Source of the DNA: Shouchella xiaoxiensis
GTDB lineage: Bacteria; Bacillota; Bacilli; Bacillales; Bacillaceae_D
Direction of reading: 5' to 3'
DNA: 64,000 nucleotides
Assembly: GCF_016907895.1 (NCBI RefSeq)
Contig: NZ_JAFBCV010000016.1
Location: 1 to 64,000, forward strand
Shown: positions 42,736 through 51,740 of the stretch, one piece after another
Numbering within the stretch: the first letter of the stretch is position 1
How the letters are laid out: each line of letters begins with the position of its first letter
The notes under the pieces: generated by a model
What the model saw: the letters and a program-made list of their open reading frames with translations, nothing else
Told to the model about the DNA's origin: nothing
Databases searched by the model: none
Program-made: the position numbers and the translations under genes

Positions 42736-43755
42736 CTATCGATAGGGAAGTGCCGCGCTTTGAACATCTTCGTAAAGCTTTTGTGATTCTGGCGTTTTGA
42801 GCATGTTTTCTATAACTGGAGAAACCGCTTCTTGAAAGGCATCAATGTCTACTTCATTAAAACGAGCACCAGCAGCGACGGCTGTATCAATGGCTTGTTC
42901 CACTTCGGAGTCGAACAAGTCAACTTGATGGTCTATCGCCAATTGAATTTCTTCCATAAAAATCGCTTGATGCTCGTCCGACATAGAATTAATTAAATTG
43001 GTACTGCCAATGATGTAATCTGGTACCATTAAATGCCGGGTATAAGAATAGTAGGGAGCAATTTCAGCATGGCTTAAATTAGAGTAGATGAGCTCGTTGT
43101 TTTCCCCACCATCGAGTACGCCCGACTGAATCGCTGTATACACTTCACCTTGACCCATTGGGGTGCCAGCTCCGCCCATTCGCTGCATCATTTGAATGTT
43201 TGTATCGCTGTCGATAATCCGAATTTTCATGCCGTTTAAATCAGCGGGCGTTTCAATCGGACCGCTTGTGTTATAGACATTTCTAACGCCACCGTGAAAT
43301 GCACCAAGCACCTTCATGCCTCCATCCTCAACGGAAGAATAAAGATCGGCAACAATGTCTTGATTCTGCAAAACATCCATTTGATGCTCTTTGGAATAAA
43401 ATACGTAAGGCAGGTTAAACACGGCAAATTCGTCAACGAAGTTCTCCATTAAGCTTCCAACAATGACAGCCATGTCAATTGCGCCGACTTGTACCATTTC
43501 AATCGATTCACGCTGGGCGCCGAGCAATTCACTAGGATAGATGACAATCTCGTAAGCTCCGTCTGTACGCTCATTAAAGCGCTTACCCATTTCTTCAAGC
43601 GCAATAAACTGTGGATTGCTTTCAGGCTGATTGAACGATACACGGATGATTGTTGCATCGGTTTCAGGAATATCGACTTGACCAACGGATGATTCTTCAG
43701 CGGAACAGCCTGCCAACATCAGCAGGCATGTTCCAATAAGAAGAAAACGCTTCAT
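42736..43755 (-). CDS. TRAP transporter solute-binding lipoprotein (DctP)
   Basis: A 339-aa extracellular DctP-type protein with a lipobox ending MLAGC (Cys17). The body has ALEEMGKRFNERTDGAYEIVIYPSELLGAQRESIEMVQ, then MKIRIIDSDTNIQMMQRMGGAGTPMGQGEVYTAIQSGVLDGGENN. The conserved Arg and Asn of this kind bind the substrate carboxylate. It is the third gene of the kduI-to-kduD operon, so the ligand is probably a sugar acid. Confidence 0.9.
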   Translation of the reverse strand: MKRFLLIGTCLLMLAGCSAEESSVGQVDIPETDATIIRVSFNQPESNPQFIALEEMGKRFNERTDGAYEIVIYPSELLGAQRESIEMVQVGAIDMAVIVGSLMENFVDEFAVFNLPYVFYSKEHQMDVLQNQDIVADLYSSVEDGGMKVLGAFHGGVRNVYNTSGPIETPADLNGMKIRIIDSDTNIQMMQRMGGAGTPMGQGEVYTAIQSGVLDGGENNELIYSNLSHAEIAPYYSYTRHLMVPDYIIGSTNLINSMSDEHQAIFMEEIQLAIDHQVDLFDSEVEQAIDTAVAAGARFNEVDIDAFQEAVSPVIENMLKTPESQKLYEDVQSAALPYR

Positions 43756-43771
43756 ATTAAGTTCACTCCTC

Positions 43772-44737
43772 TTATTGCGGATCGTTTACTAAGTAATGAA
43801 CAGAATCGCCTTCGAGGAAACGAACCGCTTCCTGTGCGACCTTTTGCTTTAATTCAATTGCTGCTTGTTCGGAATACCAAGCCATGTGTGGTGTGCACAG
43901 AGACTGATCACAGTGGAGCAATGGATGATCATGAGGAACAGGTTCTTGCTCAAATACATCAAGGGCAGCACCAGCAATCTCTTTTTGCTGTAAGGCTTCA
44001 ACGAGAGCCGTTTCATCCACGATTCCACCACGAGAAACATTAATTAAATAGGCGGTTTGTTTCATTAGCGCTAACTCCGCTTGCCCAATTAAGTGATAGG
44101 CACGATCAAGAGGGCAGTGTATCGAGACAACGTCTGCATGAGCAAGTAGTTCATCAAGACTTGTCTGTTCTACAAATGGAGGAATCGTTTTTGTCTTGTT
44201 GTCCGCAAATTTCGGATCATAAACGAGCACACGGCAACCTAAAGCATGTACTTTCTCGGCAAAAGCAGTGCCAATGCGACCAAGACCGATTACACCAATC
44301 GTCTGCTGCTGGTGACGAAACAGGGGAACGGCGTCTTGATAATTCCATTCACCTGCCTTTACACGTAGCGTCATCTGATGAACGCCTCGAGTGAAGGCAA
44401 GCATGAGCGCCAGTGCGTGATCGGCAACTTCTTGTGTACCGTAATCTGGAACGTTGCAGACGTGAACTCCAGCGGCATTTGCTGCAGCTAAGTCCACATT
44501 GTTTACACCTACCCCGTACCGAACAACGAGTTTTACCGTCGGCAACGCTTTCAAGACTCGGTCTGTAATCGGTGCATATTGATTAATTAAGACCGTTGCA
44601 CCGGCACATTCATGAATTAAATCCTCTTCGGTCTTGCATTGTTTTAGTAGAAAGGAGAGGTTTCGCTCATTAAAAATGTCTTTTTCATGTTGAATATGTT
44701 CATGGTCACAGTCTGTAATAATGACGGTTGCAGTCAT
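43772..44737 (-). CDS. D-isomer-specific 2-hydroxyacid dehydrogenase
   Basis: A 321-aa NAD(P)-dependent enzyme of the phosphoglycerate/glyoxylate reductase family with GLGRIGTAF, the catalytic Arg in VSRGGIVDE, Glu in VFEQEPVP and His in CTPHMAWYS. The preceding YGVGVNNVDL also fits the family. In this operon it may reduce a 2-keto intermediate. The exact substrate is unknown. Confidence 0.86.
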   Translation of the reverse strand: MTATVIITDCDHEHIQHEKDIFNERNLSFLLKQCKTEEDLIHECAGATVLINQYAPITDRVLKALPTVKLVVRYGVGVNNVDLAAANAAGVHVCNVPDYGTQEVADHALALMLAFTRGVHQMTLRVKAGEWNYQDAVPLFRHQQQTIGVIGLGRIGTAFAEKVHALGCRVLVYDPKFADNKTKTIPPFVEQTSLDELLAHADVVSIHCPLDRAYHLIGQAELALMKQTAYLINVSRGGIVDETALVEALQQKEIAGAALDVFEQEPVPHDHPLLHCDQSLCTPHMAWYSEQAAIELKQKVAQEAVRFLEGDSVHYLVNDPQ

Positions 44738-44756
44738 TTTCTCACTCCTTTATGCG

Positions 44757-45587
44757 TTAGCGTAGTTGTTGCATGGGGACGAAATCCATATCATCAAAGT
44801 CTTGGTTCTCCCCACACATGCCCCAGATAAATGTGTAGTTAGCAGTGCCCGTTCCTGAATGTATCGACCAACTCGGTGACAACACCGCTTGTTCGTTACG
44901 AACAACAAGGTGGCGCGTTTCCTCTGGTTGTCCCATTAGATGAAATACGTTGGTATCCTCTGCCATATTAAAGTAAAAATAAACTTCCATGCGTCGCTCA
45001 TGAGTATGACTTGGCATTGTATTCCAACCGCTTCCTTGAGCAAGTTCAGTCATTCCCATAGTTAGCTGACAGGTGGGGAGCACATCTGGATGGATGTACT
45101 GATTAATGACGCGTTCGTTCATTGATTCTTTTGTGCCAAGGGCACGCTTTTGCGCTTGTTCTTTCGTTATGACTCTTGTTTCATACGTATGGTGAGCAGG
45201 ACAGCTGTTTATGTAGAATTTGGCTGGGTTGTTGCTGTCAACAGATTCGAAAGAAACGTCTTTCGCACCTTTGCCGATGTACAAAGCTTCTTCCTGTCCA
45301 ACCTCAAATGTTGAACCATCAACATGGACATAACCGGCTCCTCCTATATTGATCGTTCCTAGTTCTCTTCGTTCGAGAAAGTAGGTAGCAGATAAAGAAT
45401 CGCCAGCAGGTAATTGAAGGGCTGATTCAATTGGCATCACACCACCATAAATAATACGATCAACGTGACTATACGTTATGTTCCATTCTCCAGAAATGAA
45501 GACCTTTTCCATTAAAAACTGATCACGTAGCTTATTCGTTGTGTACAAACGGACATCTTCGGGATGATGAGGGTAAAGTGTTTTCAT
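44757..45587 (-). CDS. kduI: 5-keto-4-deoxyuronate isomerase
   Basis: A 276-aa cupin isomerase, full length for KduI (275-280 aa), opening with YPHHPEDVRLYTTNKLRDQFL and IYGGVMPIE. Zn ligands are in MPSHTHERRMEVYFYF and ILSPSWSIHSG-like VLSPSWSIHSGTG. It converts 5-keto-4-deoxyuronate to 2,5-diketo-3-deoxygluconate, the KduD substrate. ATG 45587 lies 9 nt after AAAGGAG. It is first in the operon, behind a cre-like site and an IclR-type operator. Confidence 0.92.
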   Translation of the reverse strand: MKTLYPHHPEDVRLYTTNKLRDQFLMEKVFISGEWNITYSHVDRIIYGGVMPIESALQLPAGDSLSATYFLERRELGTINIGGAGYVHVDGSTFEVGQEEALYIGKGAKDVSFESVDSNNPAKFYINSCPAHHTYETRVITKEQAQKRALGTKESMNERVINQYIHPDVLPTCQLTMGMTELAQGSGWNTMPSHTHERRMEVYFYFNMAEDTNVFHLMGQPEETRHLVVRNEQAVLSPSWSIHSGTGTANYTFIWGMCGENQDFDDMDFVPMQQLR

Positions 45588-45605
45588 ATAAGACAACTCC
45601 TTTTG

Positions 45606-45630
45606 TTTCATAATGTGGAACTGTGTTTCA
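45606..45630. promoter_or_regulatory. IclR/KdgR-type operator before kduI
   Basis: TTTCATAATGTGGAAC (45606-45621) and an overlapping near-palindrome, TGGAAC-TGT-GTTTCA (45616-45630), lie just upstream of kduI. The first motif recurs at 46631-46646 before the KDPG aldolase gene. Confidence 0.6.
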
Positions 45631-45649
45631 TTTAATTCACAAGTATGAT

Positions 45650-45663
45650 TATAAGCGCTTTCA
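45650..45663. promoter_or_regulatory. cre-like catabolite control site
   Basis: TATAAGCGCTTTCA matches the CcpA consensus TGWAAGCGYTWNCA at 13 of 14 positions, on the presumed kduI/IclR promoter. Repression by CcpA during growth on preferred sugars is likely. Confidence 0.7.
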
Positions 45664-45772
45664 TAAATAAAGCAAGCCTTTTTTAAAGAATTCAGGCGAT
45701 CATTTACAAACTAAAAGCTTTCACTTAATATGAGGAAGACGATAAACGACTACTGTGAAGGGTGAACCAACC

Positions 45773-46549
45773 ATGTCTACTGTACAATCTGTGACACGAG
45801 CACTATCCATCCTCAATGTGCTAGCTGAGCACCCGAATGGAATAAAGATAACCAGTCTTGCTAAAGAACTGGATTTATCGAAAGCAACGGTTCATCGCCT
45901 ATTGACAACGTTAATTACCGAGAACTTTGTGAGACAAGATCCAGATACAGAACGATACAAGATGGGCTATCAAATTGTATCGCTGGCAACCCATTTTTTA
46001 AGCAATAGTGAAATGATCGAAATCGCTAAGCCTCATCTCAAGCAGCTGTCGATTGATATAAACGAAACCGTACATCTTTGTATCGAAGATCAAGGACAGG
46101 TTTTATATATAGACAAAATTGAAAGCACGCAACCCATCGCCCTCTATTCACGGATTGGAACACGGGCACCAATGTACTGCACGGCAGTGGGAAAAGTGCT
46201 TTTATCGGGCATGCCAGATGAGCGCTATGAGAAAATCGTTGCTGAAACAACGTTTGAAAAAATTACGTCACATACGCTACTTTCGCCCGAACTACTTGAA
46301 CGGGAAATGAAGCAGGTAAAAGAAGAGCAGTTTGCGATTGATGAGCAAGAAATTACAGAAGGCGTTCGCTGTGTAGCGTTACCACTCTTTAATTTTAAAG
46401 GGGATATCGTTGCCAGTTTTAGCGTAGCCGGTCCGATTAATCGCGTAACAAAGCAATTTATTCATGAAACGTTGATTGAAAAAATGAAACAGACGTCAGC
46501 CACAATTTCCCGTGAGTTAGGCTTTGATAGAAAAAACCAGCAGAAGTGA
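45773..46549 (+). CDS. IclR-family regulator of the uronate genes
   Basis: A 258-aa regulator with an N-terminal winged helix (SVTRALSILNVLAEHPNGIKITSLAKELDLSKATVHRLLTTL) and a C-terminal effector domain (TVHLCIEDQGQVLYIDKIES, APMYCTAVGKVLLSG, EITEGVRCVALPLFN, ASFSVAGP). KdgR-type IclR proteins sense KDG. It is divergent from the kduI operon and upstream of a KDPG aldolase, which suits that role. ATG 45773 follows AAGGGTGA; a GTG 18 nt upstream is less likely. Confidence 0.9.
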   Translation: MSTVQSVTRALSILNVLAEHPNGIKITSLAKELDLSKATVHRLLTTLITENFVRQDPDTERYKMGYQIVSLATHFLSNSEMIEIAKPHLKQLSIDINETVHLCIEDQGQVLYIDKIESTQPIALYSRIGTRAPMYCTAVGKVLLSGMPDERYEKIVAETTFEKITSHTLLSPELLEREMKQVKEEQFAIDEQEITEGVRCVALPLFNFKGDIVASFSVAGPINRVTKQFIHETLIEKMKQTSATISRELGFDRKNQQK

Positions 46550-46575
46550 GAATCGCTTCGTTGCTGGTTTTTTTG
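46531..46575 (+). terminator. Terminator after the IclR gene
   Basis: A 12-bp stem (46531-46542 with 46562-46573) with a T-run overlaps the IclR stop codon. The aldolase downstream therefore probably has its own promoter. Confidence 0.8.
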
Positions 46576-46630
46576 TGCAAAAAAGATTGCGTAAACAAAT
46601 AGACTCTTTTATGATATCAATGAAACTAAT

Positions 46631-46646
46631 TTCCGTATTGTGGAAC
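46631..46646. promoter_or_regulatory. IclR/KdgR-type operator before the aldolase
   Basis: TTCCGTATTGTGGAAC matches the kduI upstream motif at 45606-45621 (TTTCATAATGTGGAAC) at 12 of 16 positions, including an identical TGTGGAAC. It lies 16 bp before the aldolase start. Confidence 0.55.
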
Positions 46647-46661
46647 AATGGGGATTTCTAC

Positions 46662-47270
46662 ATGTCAACCATAATAGAACGATCAAAAGTGGTCGCCGTA
46701 CTACGAAACGTCGATAACACGCTTTTTGACCAAAGTATTGCGACGCTAGTGAAACACGGCATTACTACGCTAGAAATTACGTTAGATGATCCAGATGCAC
46801 CAAGTAAAATAAAAAAAATTGTTGATACATATGGGGATCAGGTTACGGTTGGAGCAGGTACAGTTATTGAGACAGAACAGGTTCAGCTTGCCCGTGAGTC
46901 AGGGGTTGCTTTTATCGTCTCGCCACACTTCGATAGGGATGTAGTTAATGCTGCAAAAGCGCATGATTTAGCCGTAATACCTGGTGTGTTTACACCAACT
47001 GAGATCATAACCGCATTAAAGGCTGGAGTCGATGCAGTAAAAGTGTTTCCTGCTACAACGCTTGGTGAACGTTTCTTTAAGGATCTAGCAGGGCCTTTTA
47101 AGCAGCTGCCTATTATGGCAACAGGAGGCATGACAAATAAAAATGCCAAAGCCTATTTAGAAGCAGGTGTTCAATCCGTTGGTATCGGTAGCTGGCTCGT
47201 TTGGCAGAATACGGAGTCGCTTACAGACTATGATCGGCGAATCGGTACATTTATGAAGACGTTAACTTAA
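46662..47270 (+). CDS. eda: KDPG/KHG aldolase
   Basis: A 202-aa class I aldolase with the active-site Glu in ITTLEITLDD and the Schiff-base Lys in VDAVKVFPATT; GIGSWLV is near the end. It splits 2-keto-3-deoxy-6-phosphogluconate to pyruvate and glyceraldehyde 3-phosphate, the last step of uronate breakdown. ATG 46662 has only a GGGGA site upstream; a longer in-frame extension runs into the terminator and is unlikely. A second aldolase lies at 55556. Confidence 0.88.
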   Translation: MSTIIERSKVVAVLRNVDNTLFDQSIATLVKHGITTLEITLDDPDAPSKIKKIVDTYGDQVTVGAGTVIETEQVQLARESGVAFIVSPHFDRDVVNAAKAHDLAVIPGVFTPTEIITALKAGVDAVKVFPATTLGERFFKDLAGPFKQLPIMATGGMTNKNAKAYLEAGVQSVGIGSWLVWQNTESLTDYDRRIGTFMKTLT

Positions 47271-47383
47271 TCACCAAGAAGTAGCACAGCTTACCCCACC
47301 TTGCATAAGATACTATTGATCGCGTTGCAGGTTGCTATTATTTATGAAAAAGAGCCAATGGAAAGATAGGAACATATAATGAA

Positions 47384-47427
47384 GAGACGAACGGTCCACT
47401 TTTGGATTGATCGTCTGTTCGTTTTTC
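47384..47427 (+). terminator. Hairpin with T-run downstream of eda
   Basis: ACGAAC and GTTCGT (about 47387-47423) form an interrupted stem that encloses TCCA/TGGA, followed by TTTTT. It is a probable terminator, merging into the dispersed repeat copy that follows. Confidence 0.5.
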
Positions 47428-47435
47428 ATCTAAAG

Positions 47436-47562
47436 TAGCGTAAGGAGAACCCGAGACTCCTATGGCACAGCAAGAGTCTTAAGTCTTTGTCGTGGTGGTA
47501 TTTCAACATGAAAGGTTGAGGAAGCGCCCATGGAAAGCGAGGGATTCTCCTGTAGCGGAATT
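47436..47562 (+). repeat. Dispersed intergenic repeat, copy 2
   Basis: It shares the ordered blocks of copy 1 at 13073 (AGGAGAA.CCGA, GGTTGAGGAAGCGCCCATGG variant, GGAAAGCGAGGGATTCTCC, TGTAGCGG), but is the most diverged of the three. Apart from this, the 47271-47677 gap holds no gene. Confidence 0.65.
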
Positions 47563-47677
47563 GTAACGGTGTTCGTGATTTAAGAAGAACTCAACGTTTT
47601 TTCACAGCGTTTTATTTTCTTTAGGGATGGTCACAGCCTCATTTTATGATAAGCTCAACTGAGGGGGGGAGAGCGTT

Positions 47678-47926
47678 ATGAAGCGACTGATACATACATG
47701 GCCATACTTTTGTTTTCTTTCAATTATCGCGTTACTAGCAGGACTTACTTTTGAATCAATTTGGTTAGACATCTTGTTTGCGTTTGCTTCAGTGCTTTTC
47801 TTTTTCTTGCTGTCTTTAGAGGTGATCTGGAGTGGAAAGAAAAGAGGCGTTTTGATTATCACGAGTGTGCTAATTCCGGTCTTGCTTTTTGCGGGTGTAA
47901 GGAATGTGCTGTTACTATTCAATTAA
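47678..47926 (+). CDS. Small two/three-TM membrane protein
   Basis: An 82-aa protein with membrane segments at about 5-25, 28-50 and 58-79, separated by short charged turns (WSGKKRG). It starts at ATG 47678 after GAGGGGGGGAGA. Unrecognised. Confidence 0.6.
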   Translation: MKRLIHTWPYFCFLSIIALLAGLTFESIWLDILFAFASVLFFFLLSLEVIWSGKKRGVLIITSVLIPVLLFAGVRNVLLLFN

Positions 47927-48083
47927 AAATTAACAGATGATTTCTTCATGGCTCACTTTAGAAAAAGGAGTCATTAATGTATGGATCGAATTTTTGTTTC
48001 GAAGTACGAAATAGGGGTATGTATAGGTATCGTGCTGATCCAGTATGAAGTTGGATTGGCTTTTTATCGTGAGGTGAAAGAAT

Positions 48084-48266
48084 TTGAATATTAATCTGTT
48101 AATACATGCCTGTATTGCTAGCTTCGTCTGGCTAGTACTATTGATCGCTACTTCCTTTTCATTTGCAAATCTGATGAGCGCAACTCTTGTATCTCTATTA
48201 CTTTATTGCATGCTCCATTTGCTGACATTAAAAAAAGCAGCAACCAAAATAAAGAGGACCGCTTAA
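48084..48266 (+). CDS. Small membrane protein
   Basis: A 60-aa protein with two hydrophobic segments (about 5-27 and 29-48) and a basic tail (KKAATKIKRTA). It starts at TTG 48084 after GAGGTGAAAG. Unrecognised; coding status rests on the good ribosome binding site and typical membrane composition. Confidence 0.5.
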   Translation: MNINLLIHACIASFVWLVLLIATSFSFANLMSATLVSLLLYCMLHLLTLKKAATKIKRTA

Positions 48267-48270
48267 TTTC

Positions 48271-48314
48271 CAGCAAAGAAGCATGTCTTACACTTATGAC
48301 GTGCTTCTTTGCTG
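48271..48314 (+). terminator. Long hairpin, probable terminator
   Basis: A 13-bp stem (48271-48283 with 48302-48314) lies just past the small membrane gene; the T-run is poor. The remaining 48315-48577 stretch shows no gene. Confidence 0.55.
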
Positions 48315-48577
48315 TGATAAAATAACTTCAGGATGCGGAGTGAGAAGAGAACAACAACTCTAAAAGGAAAAGCGTTCGCGTTCCATTGTCGATTGGGTTA
48401 GCTCTTTTATTGTTGGAGGTCCCTATCCATACTCGTAACTGGCTCTTGCTAAAGATGTAATCACTAATCTCCTAGAAAGAACCGTTTGAATTACTACCAT
48501 AATGATTGTTGTTTTTATGATAAACTAGTTAAGTTGTGAACACAGTTTAGGCAGCTAAAGAACGAAAGGTGATTGCA

Positions 48578-49381
48578 GTGGAAGTTACGATTATGCTTTT
48601 TTCGTTGATCGGGATACTGATAGGCATTTTTTCTAGTTTATTTGGGTTTGGTGGGGGATTGGTCGTTGTTCCCGTTTTATTTGCGTTTTTGCCGGATACG
48701 ATTCCGAGCAATTACCTGATGCATACAGCCATTGGGACGTCACTCGCTGTGATGATTATTAACTCACTTAATTCAACCTACAATCATGCGAAAAAAGGAA
48801 ATGTTCAGTGGCCGATTTTTAAGCGGCTTGCAGGCTATATTGCAATTGGTTCTTTGATTGGCGGCATTGTGGCGATTTACCTTAATTCAAATTTTCTGCG
48901 GTTTGCATTTATTGCGCTGCTTGTATACGTCTTACTAAGTAGTTTAATAAAAAAAACATTTACGATGGATGTCGAAGACCGTGTTTATCAAAATCCAACG
49001 CATAAATCGGCGACTTTCGTTGGAATCATTATTGGCTTTATCTCAACTTTACTCGGTGTTGGCGGAAGTACGATGACGATTCCATACTTACGTAATCGCG
49101 GGATGCGAATGCTGCATGCTGTTGCGTTAGCGACACCGCTTGGTTTGCCAATTGCCATTGTTGGCACAATCTCTTTTTTAGTAACGGGGCTAGCGGTAGA
49201 GACGATGCCTTCTTCAACCGTCGGATTTATTTACATACCGGCGCTAATTGGCTTTACGATTGGTGGTTTTATCGGGGTGCCGATTGGCAGAGCCTTTGCG
49301 CAAAATTTGCCTGATAAACTGTATTCTAAAATCTATTTGCTGTTGCTACTGATTGTTATTATGACAATGATCATTGGCTAA
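48578..49381 (+). CDS. TauE/SafE-family anion exporter
   Basis: A 267-aa protein with about eight membrane segments in two repeats; the paired motifs FGFGGGLVVVPVL and LLGVGGSTMTIPYL are characteristic. Family members move sulfite, sulfoacetate or related anions across the membrane. GTG 48578 lies 8 nt after AAAGG; an in-frame GTG 9 nt upstream overlaps that site. The substrate is not determined. Confidence 0.87.
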   Translation: MEVTIMLFSLIGILIGIFSSLFGFGGGLVVVPVLFAFLPDTIPSNYLMHTAIGTSLAVMIINSLNSTYNHAKKGNVQWPIFKRLAGYIAIGSLIGGIVAIYLNSNFLRFAFIALLVYVLLSSLIKKTFTMDVEDRVYQNPTHKSATFVGIIIGFISTLLGVGGSTMTIPYLRNRGMRMLHAVALATPLGLPIAIVGTISFLVTGLAVETMPSSTVGFIYIPALIGFTIGGFIGVPIGRAFAQNLPDKLYSKIYLLLLLIVIMTMIIG

Positions 49382-49414
49382 AAAAAGCATCACTCGACTG
49401 AGTGATGCTTTTTG
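49381..49414. terminator. Bidirectional terminator
   Basis: A 15-bp stem (49381-49395 with 49400-49414) lies between convergent genes. Confidence 0.9.
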
Positions 49415-49416
49415 CT

Positions 49417-50691
49417 TTAATTAAATCCAACGCGTCCGTCTTTCTTATCGAGCCAGTTGCGGTTGCGGCTCTTGCGGTTTGCTCCTTTCATTTGTTCCAG
49501 CCAATGATTGATGCGAAAGTTGCCGAGTGTGTGCCAGTCTGTTGCCGCACTAATGAACAGCTCTTTTAATTGGGCAAACGAGAATCCGTCTGTGTCAGAG
49601 GCAATCTCACTGATCAATTCTGCGCTCATCATGTCACTGAAGCCAACTTTTTGTAAATATTCTTCACGCAACGATTGTGTTGGTAAAGGTATTTCATAGC
49701 CACGGTCAAAGCGACCAGCTCGATTGATTAACCCAGGATCAATTTCTTCAGGAAAATTGGTTGTGCCAATTAAAAACAAGCCTTCTTTGGACGTTGCTCC
49801 ATCAAGTGTGTTCAAGAAAAACGAGCGTGCTTCTTTTGGCATCGCATCAATATCTTCAACAACAAGGATCATCGGCGCAAGTCGTCTAGCAGACTGAAAT
49901 ACTTCGTTAATCGTTTCACTCGATGTAAACTCGGTAATTTGCCAGTAGGCAACAGGGGCATCAATGCTTTTTGCAACAGACTTAACCAGCGTCGTTTTTC
50001 CGTTTCCAGGCGGTCCGTATAGCAAAATGCCGCGCTTATAAGGAATGTCATAGCGAGTGAAAAACGAGCGATCTTCGGTAAAAAATTGATCAAGCAAACC
50101 GTAAATTTCCTGTTTGGTTTCTGCATTCATTACAACATCTTCGCGGTCAACCGAATGAGTGACGGGCTGGTGCTTTTGTTGAAGCCCTTCATAACTATCG
50201 GTAAAGGTCAGCACTTCCTGTTTGCTTTTTTCCCATAGGCGTTCGCGCATCGACTCAAGAAATTGTTGCATTCGTTCATTGTCGGTTGCGAGCACACATT
50301 GAATACCGTAAATGCTTGTATCATCAAAGGCGGGAATCTTTGCAAAGGCAACGCCTTCGTTCGGGTAAGCGTAGACATGGTTTTGGATGGCCCGATGAAC
50401 GGCAAATGTTGGATTGTCCATCGTTTCATCGTATTCAAATGTATAGTTTTCGAGCATGTCAAGAATTTGCGCTACATGCTCAACGCGATCGCTTTCACTT
50501 TTTACATCTTCTTCAAGAACGGTCCACACTTCAAAGTGGGCATCGTCTGTGCTGTAGGGCATGTAAGTTTCACCGTATTTTTCAAATAGAGCGGTGCGAA
50601 TGCCTGACATGATCGAACCAAATAGCTCATAGTTTTTACTTAATAACGGTTGAGACTGATTAAACTGATGAATAACGTTCAAATGATCCAT
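49417..50691 (-). CDS. AAA+ ATPase, BCS1/26S-like
   Basis: A 424-aa protein with an N-terminal region of about 200 residues of unknown fold and one AAA+ module. Walker A is YGPPGNGKTT (about residue 225), Walker B is MILVVEDIDAM, sensor 1 is IGTTN and the arginine-finger segment is NRAGRFDRG. No membrane or protease domain is visible. Such stand-alone AAA proteins remodel or unfold partners; the partner is unknown. Monocistronic. Confidence 0.85.
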   Translation of the reverse strand: MDHLNVIHQFNQSQPLLSKNYELFGSIMSGIRTALFEKYGETYMPYSTDDAHFEVWTVLEEDVKSESDRVEHVAQILDMLENYTFEYDETMDNPTFAVHRAIQNHVYAYPNEGVAFAKIPAFDDTSIYGIQCVLATDNERMQQFLESMRERLWEKSKQEVLTFTDSYEGLQQKHQPVTHSVDREDVVMNAETKQEIYGLLDQFFTEDRSFFTRYDIPYKRGILLYGPPGNGKTTLVKSVAKSIDAPVAYWQITEFTSSETINEVFQSARRLAPMILVVEDIDAMPKEARSFFLNTLDGATSKEGLFLIGTTNFPEEIDPGLINRAGRFDRGYEIPLPTQSLREEYLQKVGFSDMMSAELISEIASDTDGFSFAQLKELFISAATDWHTLGNFRINHWLEQMKGANRKSRNRNWLDKKDGRVGFN

Positions 50692-50772
50692 TCCTCTTTT
50701 CTTTCGTTTCTATTAATCTATTATAGTATGAAAAAAGTAGAGTGAATAGCAAAATAAAAAGAAATAGGTACG

Positions 50773-50786
50773 ATAAAGCGCTTGCA
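50773..50786. promoter_or_regulatory. cre-like site upstream of the sugar isomerase gene
   Basis: ATAAAGCGCTTGCA matches the CcpA consensus at 12 of 14 positions, 76 bp before the GTG start at 50862. Confidence 0.5.
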
Positions 50787-50861
50787 AAAAAGGAGAAAAC
50801 ACGCTAGACTCAACATATTAAATGTTCTTTACTATGTAATGAATAGAGAGGGGAATCATCT

Positions 50862-51686
50862 GTGCGGTTTTTATCGGTAACAACATGGAGTTTGAATAGG
50901 TTGCTTGGGTCGTTGCAATGGAATGAGTGGGATGATGCACATAAGAAAATCGTGACGCGTGTTGAAGAGAAACCAGAGGTGCATTCGCTGCTTGAACTGC
51001 CGCAACTCCTTGTGGAAAAGGGCTATGAAGCAATGGAAGTCATTCATCCTCATTTTCCATCAACTGAGTTAAGCTACTTAGAAGAGCTCCGGCAGGCAGT
51101 GGAAAAGGCAGGCATCCGTTTTTACACGCTATTAATTGATTATGGAGACATCAGTAGTGAAGATCCGCTTCGTCAAGCGGCAGATGTACAGTTTCTGAAA
51201 GAGTGGATTGATGTCGCTGCTGCGGTTGGTGCTGAGCATGTTCGCATCATTGGTGGTGAGGCAGAGCCTGATGCAAAGAAACAGCTTCAGACCGCGTCGG
51301 AGCAATTAAACGAGATTTGTTCATATGCACAAACAAAAGGCGTGGGCGTGTTAACCGAGAATTTCAAACGGTTAACGTCGACAGCGGAAAACTGTTTATA
51401 CTTAAACGAGCAGACAGCGATTGCTGGCTTAATTACCGATTTTGGCAATTTTTCTGGGGAGTCCAAGCTTCATTCCATTCAAGAAACACTACCTCATAGC
51501 AAATCGATTCATGTAAAAGCACTCCAGCTTGACGATGGATCAATTGATCAAGCAGAGCTAGAACAATGCCTTGAGCTTGTCGTGCAAGGGGACTATTCTG
51601 GCCCATTGACGATTGTCTATGACGGACCAGATGACATGTGGTCAGGTATTAAAGACGTTGAAGAAATCGCTAAATACTATTTGTAA
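50862..51686 (+). CDS. Sugar phosphate isomerase/epimerase (AP2Ec superfamily)
   Basis: A 274-aa TIM-barrel protein of the xylose isomerase-like/IolE family (LSVTTWSLNRLLGS, HFPSTELSYLEELRQAVEKAGIRFYTLLIDYGDI, VRIIGGEA, GVLTENFKR, SIHVKAL, GPLTIVYDG). Conserved Glu, Asp and His suggest a metal site. It starts at GTG 50862 after AGAGGGGAA. Substrates in this family are keto-sugars or inositols; none can be assigned. Confidence 0.8.
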   Translation: MRFLSVTTWSLNRLLGSLQWNEWDDAHKKIVTRVEEKPEVHSLLELPQLLVEKGYEAMEVIHPHFPSTELSYLEELRQAVEKAGIRFYTLLIDYGDISSEDPLRQAADVQFLKEWIDVAAAVGAEHVRIIGGEAEPDAKKQLQTASEQLNEICSYAQTKGVGVLTENFKRLTSTAENCLYLNEQTAIAGLITDFGNFSGESKLHSIQETLPHSKSIHVKALQLDDGSIDQAELEQCLELVVQGDYSGPLTIVYDGPDDMWSGIKDVEEIAKYYL

Positions 51687-51740
51687 AGAAATGAAGAGAA
51701 TGGGGCCTAAAGTAGCTTTTGAAAAGACACATAGCTGAGT

